7,874 bases of DNA from contig CAIUGQ010000196.1 of assembly GCA_903898725.1 (NCBI GenBank), positions 1 to 7,874 of the forward strand, given 5' to 3'. This DNA is from an uncultured Burkholderiales bacterium. Its GTDB lineage: Bacteria > Pseudomonadota > Gammaproteobacteria > Burkholderiales > Burkholderiaceae_E. The number at the start of each line of letters is the position of its first letter. Position 1 is the stretch's first letter. A program made the position numbers and the translations under genes. A model generated the notes under the pieces. That model did no database searches. It was not told the origin of the DNA and saw only the letters and a list, made by a program, of their open reading frames with translations. Of this stretch, positions 1-5,590 are shown in pieces.

Positions 1-128
1 CCTGGCTGACGGTCGAGGCCCATCCCGACGTCATCTTCGAGACACCGGTCGCCGAGCGGCTGTCGCGCGCCTACGGGCTGCTCGGCATCGACCCGGCGTT
101 CCTGTCGTCGTCCGCCGGGCATGCCTGA
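1..128 (+). CDS. yqgE: YqgE/AlgH family protein (DUF179), 3' end only
   Basis: This is the C-terminal end of a gene that begins before the window. The reading frame starts at base 3 and gives 41 residues, from WLTVEAHPDVIFETPV to the terminal AGHA, followed by TGA at 126-128. The WLT..A.P..IF.TP...R...A..LLGID pattern and the AGHA ending are typical of the C-terminus of YqgE/AlgH proteins, a small conserved family of about 180-200 residues whose biochemical role is not settled. In many proteobacteria it sits directly before ruvX/yqgF, as here, which supports the call. Its last codons contain the ATG used by ruvX in another frame, an 8-bp overlap that suggests translational coupling. The start, promoter and N-terminal part are not visible. 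Confidence 0.87.
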   Translation, partial: WLTVEAHPDVIFETPVAERLSRAYGLLGIDPAFLSSSAGHA

Positions 129-678
129 GCCACGGGGCGGCCGCGCCGCCCCGAACGGAGTGATCGGCCGCGCCGCCCCGGACACGGTACTCGGCGCCGC
201 CGCCCCGGACACGGTGCTCGGCCGTACCGCCCCGGAGACCCTGCTCGGTTTCGACTTCGGCATTCGCCGGATCGGGGTCGCGATCGGCAACACGCTGACC
301 GGCGACGCCCGGGCGCTCGCGATCGTCGATGCGGTGCCCGTCGACCGCCGCTTCGAGCGGATCGGCGCGCTGCTGCGCGAGTGGCAGCCGCAGCGGCTGG
401 TCGTCGGCCGACCGCTCGACGAGGACGGCGCGCCGACCGAGACCACCCGCCTGTCGGACCGGTTCGCCAACCAGCTGAACGGGCGCTTCGGCCTGCCGGT
501 GGCGCGCGTCGACGAGCGTTTTTCCAGCCGCGAAGCTCAGGCTATCATCGCGTCCGCCGGTGGCCGTGCCGGTGCCGACGACGACGGCGTGGCCGCGGCG
601 GTCATCCTGTCGCAGTACCTCGACGGGCTGCGCCGCAGCCCCGGTGCCGACCCCGCTCAAGAGACCCCGACCCGATGA
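121..678 (+). CDS. ruvX: RuvX/YqgF family RNase H-like nuclease with repeat-extended N-terminus
   Basis: The 185-residue product belongs to the RuvX/YqgF family, cytoplasmic RNase H-fold enzymes linked to maturation of the 5' end of 16S rRNA and earlier proposed as Holliday junction resolvases. Visible motifs are FDFGIRRIGVAIGN (residues 44-57, first catalytic Asp at D45), LVVGRPLDEDG (93-103), VARVDERFSS (127-136) and the terminal acidic motif DDDGVAAAVILSQYLD (153-168). The catalytic core therefore looks intact. Family members are usually about 135-150 residues; this one carries about 40 extra residues before the first strand, made of four 9-residue repeats (residues 8-43). The ATG at 121 lies inside the last codons of yqgE, and no clear Shine-Dalgarno is seen. 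In-frame GTG codons at 160 and 214 are alternative starts that would remove some or most of the repeats. Its stop overlaps the pyrR start as ATGA. Confidence 0.9.
   Translation: MPEPRGGRAAPNGVIGRAAPDTVLGAAAPDTVLGRTAPETLLGFDFGIRRIGVAIGNTLTGDARALAIVDAVPVDRRFERIGALLREWQPQRLVVGRPLDEDGAPTETTRLSDRFANQLNGRFGLPVARVDERFSSREAQAIIASAGGRAGADDDGVAAAVILSQYLDGLRRSPGADPAQETPTR
142..249 (+). repeat. Four-copy 27-bp in-frame tandem repeat in the 5' end of ruvX
   Basis: Four consecutive 27-bp units occupy 142-168, 169-195, 196-222 and 223-249. They encode RAAPNGVIG, RAAPDTVLG, AAAPDTVLG and RTAPETLLG. By direct comparison, units 2 and 3 agree at 24 of 27 bases, units 1 and 2 at 21 and units 3 and 4 at 19. The last unit runs straight into the first conserved strand of RuvX (FDFG), so the repeat looks like a duplication of the codons just before and at the start of that strand. 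Units 1 and 3 carry an in-frame GTG at the equivalent position (160 and 214), unit 2 a GTA and unit 4 a CTG. Confidence 0.9.
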
Positions 679-1217
679 CCGATCCCGCTGCCGCCGACGC
701 GAGCCCGCGAACGCTCGACGCCGAGGCGATCTATGCCGCGCTCAAGGCGTCGGTGGCCGGGCGCCTCGCCGCCGCCGACGGCGGGCGGCCCGCGATCGTC
801 GGCATCCACAGCGGCGGGGCCTGGATCGCGCGGCGCCTGCACGAGGAACTGTGCCCCGATGCGCCGCTCGGCTTCCTGTCCAGCGCCTTCCACCGCGACG
901 ACTTCTCCGAGCGCGGCCTGCGCGCGGCCGGCGGGTCCGGCACGACGCGCATCGACTTCCCGGTCGACGGCGCCGACATCGTGCTGGTCGACGACATCCT
1001 CTACACCGGCCGCACGGTGCGCGCCGCGCTGAACGAACTGTTCGACTACGGCCGTCCGGCGCGCGTCGCGCTCGCCGTGCTGCTCGATCGCGGTGGCCGC
1101 GAGCTGCCGGTCCAGGCCGACCACGTCGGCGCCGCGCTGCCGCTCGCGCCCGGCCAGGGCTTCGTGCTCGGCCGCGGCGACGACGGCCGCTTCACGCTGG
1201 TGGTGGAGCCCGCCTGA
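675..1217 (+). CDS. pyrR: PyrR-like bifunctional regulator / uracil phosphoribosyltransferase
   Basis: The 180-residue protein is a type I phosphoribosyltransferase of the PyrR family. The PRPP-binding signature IVLVDDILYTGRTVRAA is at residues 102-118, and the PyrR-typical segments VGIHSGGAWIARRL (42-55), FHRDDF (72-77) and AVLLDRGGRELPV (134-146) are present. PyrR enzymes convert uracil and PRPP to UMP, and in Firmicutes they also bind pyr mRNA leaders to control attenuation. The ATG at 675 overlaps the ruvX stop (ATGA), and its stop shares one base with the pyrB start (TGATG). There is thus no leader between pyrR and pyrB. Compared from memory with Bacillus subtilis PyrR, several residues reported to matter for RNA binding are replaced (T18 to K24, R19 to A25, H140 to G141, R146 to Q147, K152 to A153). 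The catalytic loop is intact, so UPRTase activity is plausible, whereas RNA-binding regulation is doubtful. Confidence 0.92.
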   Translation: MTDPAAADASPRTLDAEAIYAALKASVAGRLAAADGGRPAIVGIHSGGAWIARRLHEELCPDAPLGFLSSAFHRDDFSERGLRAAGGSGTTRIDFPVDGADIVLVDDILYTGRTVRAALNELFDYGRPARVALAVLLDRGGRELPVQADHVGAALPLAPGQGFVLGRGDDGRFTLVVEPA

Positions 1218-2167
1218 TGCGACATCCGCAACTCAACGAGCACGGCGAGCTGCGCCACCTGCTCACCATCGAAGGCCTGCCGCGCGACATCGTCACGCAC
1301 GTGCTCGACACCGCCTCGTCGTTCCTCGAGGTCAGCGACCGCAAGGTGAAGAAGGTGCCGCTGCTGCGCGGCAAGTCCGTCTTCAACCTGTTCTTCGAGA
1401 ACAGCACGCGCACGCGCACCACCTTCGAGATCGCGGCCACGCGGCTGTCGGCCGACGTGGTGAACCTCGACGTGCGGACCTCCTCGGCCTCGAAGGGCGA
1501 GTCGCTGCTCGACACCATCGACAACCTCGCCGCGATGCACGCCGACGTCTTCGTCGTGCGGCACGCCCAGAGCGGCGCCCCGTACATGATCGCCCAGCAC
1601 GTCGGCCCCGGCCTGCACGTGATCAATGCCGGTGACGGCCGGCACGCGCACCCCACGCAGGGGCTGCTCGACATGTACACGATCCGCCACTTCAAGAAGG
1701 ACTTCACCAACCTGACGGTGGCGGTGGTGGGCGACGTGCTGCACTCGCGCGTGGCGAGGAGCGACATCCACGCGCTGACCACGCTCGGCGTGCCCGAGGT
1801 GCGGGTGATCGCGCCGCTCACGCTGCTGCCGCCCGGGCTCGAGCAGATGGGCGTGCGCACCTTCACCGACATGCGCGCGGGCCTGAAGGACGTCGACGTC
1901 GTGATCATGCTGCGGCTGCAGAACGAGCGCATGCGCGGCGCGCTGCTGCCCTCGGCGCAGGAGTACTTCAAGCACTACGGCCTGACCGCCGAGAAGCTCG
2001 CGCTCGCCAAGCCCGACGCGATCGTCATGCACCCCGGCCCGATGAACCGCGGCGTCGAGATCGATTCCGCCGTCGCCGACGGCGCGCAGTCGGTGATCCT
2101 CGAGCAGGTGACCTTCGGCATCGCGGTGCGCATGGCGGTGATGAGCATCCTCGCGGGCAACCGCTGA
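1217..2167 (+). CDS. pyrB: Aspartate carbamoyltransferase catalytic subunit
   Basis: The 316-residue product catalyses carbamoyl phosphate + L-aspartate to N-carbamoyl-L-aspartate, the committed step of de novo pyrimidine synthesis in the cytoplasm. The carbamoyl-phosphate domain shows FFENSTRTRTTFE (residues 59-71, STRT loop), SASKGES (90-96, with the catalytic-loop lysine K93) and HAHPTQGLLDMYTI (143-156). The aspartate domain shows GDVLHSRVARSD (172-183), MLRLQNERM (231-239, Arg-X-Gln) and HPGPMNRGVEI (272-282). All key motifs look intact and the length is normal for the family. The start at 1217 is supported by GGAG at 1205-1208, 8 bases upstream, and by the one-base overlap with the pyrR stop. 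No pyrI regulatory-chain gene is present. The downstream gene is a degenerate dihydroorotase, the arrangement of the Pseudomonas-type ATCase in which PyrB and an inactive PyrC' form a dodecamer. Confidence 0.97.
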   Translation: MRHPQLNEHGELRHLLTIEGLPRDIVTHVLDTASSFLEVSDRKVKKVPLLRGKSVFNLFFENSTRTRTTFEIAATRLSADVVNLDVRTSSASKGESLLDTIDNLAAMHADVFVVRHAQSGAPYMIAQHVGPGLHVINAGDGRHAHPTQGLLDMYTIRHFKKDFTNLTVAVVGDVLHSRVARSDIHALTTLGVPEVRVIAPLTLLPPGLEQMGVRTFTDMRAGLKDVDVVIMLRLQNERMRGALLPSAQEYFKHYGLTAEKLALAKPDAIVMHPGPMNRGVEIDSAVADGAQSVILEQVTFGIAVRMAVMSILAGNR

Positions 2168-2190
2168 CCGGCCCCGACGAGCCCGACACG

Positions 2191-3465
2191 ATGAGACTGA
2201 CGATCACCGGCGCCCGCGTCATCGACCCCGAGAGCGGGCTCGACGCGACCACCGACCTGCACGTGGCCGACGGACGCGTCGCGGCCGTCGGCGCCGCGCC
2301 CGACGGCTTCGAGGCGATCCGCCACATCGACGCCCGCGGCCTGGTGGCCTGCCCCGGCTTCGTCGACCTGGCCGCGCGGCTGCGCGAGCCCGGCTTCGAG
2401 TACAAGGCGACGCTGGAATCCGAGATGCAGGCCGCGCTCGCCGGCGGCGTGGCGCGCCTCGTCTGCCCGCCCGACACCGATCCGCCGCTCGACGAGCCGG
2501 GCCTGGTCGAGATGCTCAAGCACCGGGCGCGCAGCCTCGCCCGCACGCACCTGTATCCGCTGGGCGCGCTCACCGTCGGCCTCAAGGGCGAGGTGATCAC
2601 CGAGATGGCCGAGCTGGCCGAGGCGGGCTGCGTGGGCTTCTCGCAGGCCAGCGTGCCGCTGGTCGACACCCAGGTGCTGGCGCGCGCGATGCAGTACGCG
2701 AGGAGCTTCGGCTTCACGGTGTGGCTGCAGCCGCAGGACGCGTTCCTCTCGCGCGGCGGCGTCGCGCACAGCGGCCCGGTGTCCGGACGGCTCGGGCTGC
2801 CCGGCGTGCCGGTCACCGCCGAGACGGTCGCGCTGCACACCATCTTCGAGCTGATCCGCGGCAACGGCTGTCGGGTCCACCTGTGCCGGCTGTCCTCGGC
2901 GGCCGGCGTCGAACTGGTGCGGGCCGCCAAGCGCGAAGGCCTGCCGGTGACCGCCGACGTCGGCGTCCACCATCTGCACGTGACCGACGTCGACATCGGC
3001 TACTTCGACAGCGCCTGCCGTGTCGACCCGCCGTTCCGCGCCCAGCGCGACCGCGACGCGCTGTGCGCGGCGCTGGCCGACGGCACGATCGACGCGGTCT
3101 GCTCCGACCACACGCCGGTCGACGACGACGCGAAGCTCGTGCCCTTCGGCGAGGCGGAGCCGGGCGTGACCGCGCTCGAGCTGCTGCTGCCGCTGACGCT
3201 GTCCTGGGCGGCGCGCAGCCGCGTGCCGCTCGCGACCGCGCTGTCGCGCCTGACCCGCGATCCGGAGCGCATCGCCCGCTGTGGCGGCGGCTCGCTCGCG
3301 CCCGGCGCGCCGGCCGACGTGGTGCTCTTCGACCCGACCGAGCCGTGGGTGGTGTCGGCCTCGACGCTGGTCAGCCAAGGGCATCACACGCCCTTCGCCG
3401 GCCGCGAGGTGCTCGGCCGGGTGCGTGCCACCCTGGTGGGCGGGCGCCCGGCCTTCGAGCGCTAG
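2191..3465 (+). CDS. pyrC': Catalytically degenerate dihydroorotase-like protein (PyrC'/PyrX)
   Basis: The 424-residue protein has the overall layout of a class I dihydroorotase: an N-terminal beta domain, the segment PGFVDL..RLREPGFEYK (55-72), GLKGEV (130-135), HHLHVTD (260-266), SDHTP (305-309) and the C-terminal segment APADVVLFDP (373-382). The zinc-binding HxH that normally follows PGFVDL is AAR here (residues 61-63). The usual H-x-E-D motif reads QPQD (180-183), and the usual CHVS motif reads CRLS (232-235). Loss of three metal-ligand sites makes dihydroorotase activity very unlikely, and a functional pyrC should exist elsewhere in the genome. Known Pseudomonas PyrC' proteins are inactive partners needed to assemble the PyrB holoenzyme, and its place 23 bp after pyrB fits that role. 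No strong Shine-Dalgarno is visible. The stop lies one base from the stop of the oppositely oriented rmlD. Confidence 0.92.
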   Translation: MRLTITGARVIDPESGLDATTDLHVADGRVAAVGAAPDGFEAIRHIDARGLVACPGFVDLAARLREPGFEYKATLESEMQAALAGGVARLVCPPDTDPPLDEPGLVEMLKHRARSLARTHLYPLGALTVGLKGEVITEMAELAEAGCVGFSQASVPLVDTQVLARAMQYARSFGFTVWLQPQDAFLSRGGVAHSGPVSGRLGLPGVPVTAETVALHTIFELIRGNGCRVHLCRLSSAAGVELVRAAKREGLPVTADVGVHHLHVTDVDIGYFDSACRVDPPFRAQRDRDALCAALADGTIDAVCSDHTPVDDDAKLVPFGEAEPGVTALELLLPLTLSWAARSRVPLATALSRLTRDPERIARCGGGSLAPGAPADVVLFDPTEPWVVSASTLVSQGHHTPFAGREVLGRVRATLVGGRPAFER

Positions 3466-3466
3466 T

Positions 3467-4381
3467 TCAGGCGGCGGCCAGCCGCCGCACGTAGGCCTCG
3501 ACGTCACCGCGCCAGTCGGGCATCACGCAGCCGAAGGTGTCGGCCAGGCGCGAGCAGTCGAGCAGCGAGTTCGCGGGGCGCTGCGCCGGCGTCGGGTAGG
3601 CCGAGGCCGGGATCGGCTCGACCTGCTCGGCCCGCACCTTGAGCCGGTCCGCCCAGGGCGGCAGCGTCTGCGCCACCGACAGCACGCAGCGTGCGTAGTC
3701 GGTCCAGGTCGTCTCGCCGGCGGCCGACGCGTGGTACACGCCGCGCCGCTCGCCCAGCCAGCCCGCCGCGTCGCCCGAAGCCAGCGCCTGGCGGGCGATC
3801 GCCTCGCTCGCCTCGGCCAGGCGTCCGGCCCAGGTCGGCGCCCCGTGCTGGTCCGACACCACGCGCAGCGCATCGCGTTCGGTCGCGAGCCGCAGCATCG
3901 TCTTCGCGAAGTTCGCGCCGTGGTCGCCGTAGACCCAGCTGGTGCGCAGCACCACCGACGCGCAGGGCGAGGCCGCCAGCGCCTGCTCCCCGGCGAGCTT
4001 GGAGGCGCCGTACACGCTGAGCGGGCCGGTCGGGTCGGTCTCGACCCAGCGGCCCGCCTTGCGGCCGTCGAAGACGTAGTCGGTGGAGTAGTGCACGAGG
4101 ATCGAACCGACGCGCGCGCAGGCGGCAGCGAGCGCCTCCGGGGCGCGGGCGTTCACCGCGAAGGCGGCGTCGCGGTCGGTCTCGGCGCGGTCGACCGCGG
4201 TATAGGCCGCGGCATTGAAGACCACCGTCGGCCGCGCCGAGTCGACCGCCGCCGCGACGGCGGCCGGATCGGCGAGGTCGAGTTCGTCGCGCCCCAGGGC
4301 GAGCAGCCCGGGCAGGCCCTGCAGTCGGCGCTCGAGCGCCCATCCGAGCTGGCCGTTGCGGCCGAGGATCATCGCTTTCAT
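3467..4381 (-). CDS. rmlD: dTDP-4-dehydrorhamnose reductase
   Basis: The 304-residue protein is a short-chain dehydrogenase/reductase of the RmlD (RfbD) family, which reduces dTDP-4-dehydro-L-rhamnose to dTDP-L-rhamnose with NAD(P)H, the last step of the pathway. The Rossmann nucleotide-binding motif GRNGQLG is at residues 7-13, FNAAAYTAVDRAE at 55-67, HYSTDYVFDG at 97-106 and the catalytic YGASK at 124-128 (Tyr124, Lys128). NSLLDCSRL (271-279) is typical of the C-terminal substrate-domain region. The start is the ATG at 4381-4379; a second ATG three codons on (residue 4) is also possible, and neither has a clear Shine-Dalgarno. It is transcribed divergently from rmlB, whereas rmlD is often co-directional with rmlBAC in other bacteria. 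It converges on pyrC' with one base between stop codons. Confidence 0.96.
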   Translation of the reverse strand: MKAMILGRNGQLGWALERRLQGLPGLLALGRDELDLADPAAVAAAVDSARPTVVFNAAAYTAVDRAETDRDAAFAVNARAPEALAAACARVGSILVHYSTDYVFDGRKAGRWVETDPTGPLSVYGASKLAGEQALAASPCASVVLRTSWVYGDHGANFAKTMLRLATERDALRVVSDQHGAPTWAGRLAEASEAIARQALASGDAAGWLGERRGVYHASAAGETTWTDYARCVLSVAQTLPPWADRLKVRAEQVEPIPASAYPTPAQRPANSLLDCSRLADTFGCVMPDWRGDVEAYVRRLAAA

Positions 4382-4429
4382 CTGTTTGGCGGGTGCGGGG
4401 TGGGAGGCGCCACGGCGCGGCGGCCACCG

Positions 4430-4435
4430 ATTGTG
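4430..4435 (-). promoter_or_regulatory. Possible -10 element for rmlD (weak)
   Basis: On the - strand this hexamer reads CACAAT, matching 4 of 6 consensus -10 bases, about 48 bases upstream of the rmlD ATG. Its context GGGCACAATC closely resembles GGGTACAATC at the rmlB promoter on the other strand. No good -35 hexamer is visible at the expected distance (ggcccg at 17-base spacing). This is the best candidate seen for rmlD, but it remains a motif-level guess. Confidence 0.3.
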
Positions 4436-4443
4436 CCCGATGT

Positions 4444-4472
4444 GCCGTCCTGCGGGCCGGGGGCAGGACGGC
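4444..4472. promoter_or_regulatory. 10-bp perfect inverted repeat in the rmlD-rmlB divergent region
   Basis: GCCGTCCTGC at 4444-4453 and its exact reverse complement GCAGGACGGC at 4463-4472 flank a 9-base spacer. The centre-to-centre distance of the arms is 19 bases, close to two helical turns, as for a dimeric regulator operator. The right arm covers the position expected for the -35 region of the rmlB promoter. There is no T-run after either arm, so it is not a standard terminator. Operator function is inference; in GC-rich DNA an incidental hairpin is possible. Confidence 0.5.
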
Positions 4473-4486
4473 CCCGTGCCTGCGGG

Positions 4487-4492
4487 TACAAT
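4487..4492 (+). promoter_or_regulatory. Probable -10 element of the rmlB promoter, suggesting a leaderless transcript
   Basis: TACAAT matches 5 of 6 bases of the sigma-70 -10 consensus and stands out in very GC-rich sequence. It ends 8 bases before the rmlB ATG at 4501, so a start site at the usual 6-8 base distance would fall at or within a base or two of the start codon. No Shine-Dalgarno is seen. The -35 position (about 4464-4469, CAGGAC) is a poor match, so activation or a weak -35 is implied. Confidence 0.55.
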
Positions 4493-4500
4493 CCGATGCC

Positions 4501-5565
4501 ATGCCTACGATCCTCGTGACCGGCGCGGCCGGCTTCATCGGTTCCAACTTCGTCCACCAGTGGATCGCCGCCGAGGCCGACGCCGTCGTCAGCCTCGATG
4601 CGCTGACCTACGCGGGCAACCTCGCGAACCTCGCCGCCGTCGAGGGCGACCCCCGGCACACCTTCGTGCACGGCGACATCTGCGACGCCGAGCTCGTCGG
4701 CGGCCTGATGCGCACGCACCGGCCGCGGGCCATCGTCCACTTCGCCGCCGAGTCGCACGTCGACCGCTCCATCCACGGGCCGGCGGCCTTCGTCAAGACC
4801 AACGTCGACGGCACGTTCACGCTGCTGCAGGCCGCGCTCGAGCACTGGCGCGGGCTGCAGGGCGCCGAGCGCGACGCGTTCCGCTTCCTGCACGTCTCCA
4901 CCGACGAGGTCTACGGCTCGCTCGGCCCGCAGGATCCGCCGTTCGCCGAGACCAAGGCCTACGAGCCCAACAGCCCCTACTCGGCGAGCAAGGCCGCCTC
5001 GGACCACCTCGTGCGGGCCTGGCACCACACGTACGGCATGCCGGTGCTCACCACGAACTGCTCGAACAACTACGGGCCGTTCCAGTTCCCCGAGAAGCTG
5101 ATCCCGCTGGTGATCCACAACGCGCTGGCGGGCCGCCCGCTGCCGATCTACGGCGACGGCTCCAACGTGCGCGACTGGCTCTACGTCGGTGACCACTGCA
5201 GCGCGGTGCGCGCGGTGCTGGCCGGCGGCGAGCCGGGCCGGGTCTACAACGTCGGCGGCTGGAACGAGATGACCAACCTGCAGGTCGTCCACACGATCTG
5301 CGACCTGCTCGACGAGATGCGCCCCGACCCGGCCGGTCCGCACCGCCGGCTGATCACCTACGTCACCGACCGGCCCGGCCACGACCGGCGCTACGCGATC
5401 GATGCCCGGCGCATCGCCGCCGAGCTCGGCTGGAAGCCGGCACAGACCTTCGAGACCGGCATCCGCGAGACGGTGCGCTGGTATCTGGATCACGCGCAGT
5501 GGGTCGCCGACGTCGTCAGCGGCGACTACCGCAGCTGGGTCTCCCGCAACTACGCCGCCCGCTGA
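4501..5565 (+). CDS. rmlB: dTDP-glucose 4,6-dehydratase
   Basis: The 354-residue extended SDR enzyme converts dTDP-D-glucose to dTDP-4-dehydro-6-deoxy-D-glucose, the second step toward dTDP-L-rhamnose, with bound NAD+. Motifs are TGAAGFIGSN (7-16, NAD-binding GxxGxxG), the SLDALTYAGN region (31-40), HFAAESHVDRSI (80-91), HVSTDEVYG (131-139, with T134, D135 and E136 of the dehydratase centre) and YSASK (160-164, Tyr160 and Lys164). NNYGPFQFPEKLIP (189-202) and RDWLYVGDH (224-232) are also characteristic. The length is normal. The start at 4501 is chosen because the Rossmann strand begins immediately; an in-frame ATG at 4393 would add 36 residues with no family similarity and would lie upstream of the likely promoter. 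It is followed after 25 bp by rmlA in the same direction. Confidence 0.97.
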   Translation: MPTILVTGAAGFIGSNFVHQWIAAEADAVVSLDALTYAGNLANLAAVEGDPRHTFVHGDICDAELVGGLMRTHRPRAIVHFAAESHVDRSIHGPAAFVKTNVDGTFTLLQAALEHWRGLQGAERDAFRFLHVSTDEVYGSLGPQDPPFAETKAYEPNSPYSASKAASDHLVRAWHHTYGMPVLTTNCSNNYGPFQFPEKLIPLVIHNALAGRPLPIYGDGSNVRDWLYVGDHCSAVRAVLAGGEPGRVYNVGGWNEMTNLQVVHTICDLLDEMRPDPAGPHRRLITYVTDRPGHDRRYAIDARRIAAELGWKPAQTFETGIRETVRWYLDHAQWVADVVSGDYRSWVSRNYAAR

Positions 5566-5590
5566 GCGGCGGCCCTCCAGGGATCCCCCG

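Noticed and set aside
142..249. Possible CRISPR-like or intergenic repeat array
   Set aside because: The units are directly adjacent with no spacers, keep the reading frame and lead into RuvX. They are a coding tandem repeat.
1975..3507. 510-codon open frame on the - strand opposite pyrC'
   Set aside because: It is rich in Arg, Gly, Ala, His and Gln with no recognisable family motif, and it lies antisense to a well-conserved gene. GC-rich third positions keep the opposite strand open, so it is a shadow frame.
4444..4472. Rho-independent terminator for an incoming transcript
   Set aside because: The stem has no following T-run on either strand, and no gene reads into this divergent region.
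4393..4500. N-terminal extension of rmlB starting at an ATG at 4393
   Set aside because: The extra 36 residues have no RmlB character, the Rossmann strand starts right after 4501, and the likely -10 box lies between the two start codons.
3281..4519. 412-codon open frame on the + strand spanning the end of pyrC' and all of rmlD
   Set aside because: It is out of frame with pyrC' and antisense to rmlD. Its translation is Arg/Gly/Ala-rich with no motif, as expected of a GC-rich shadow.
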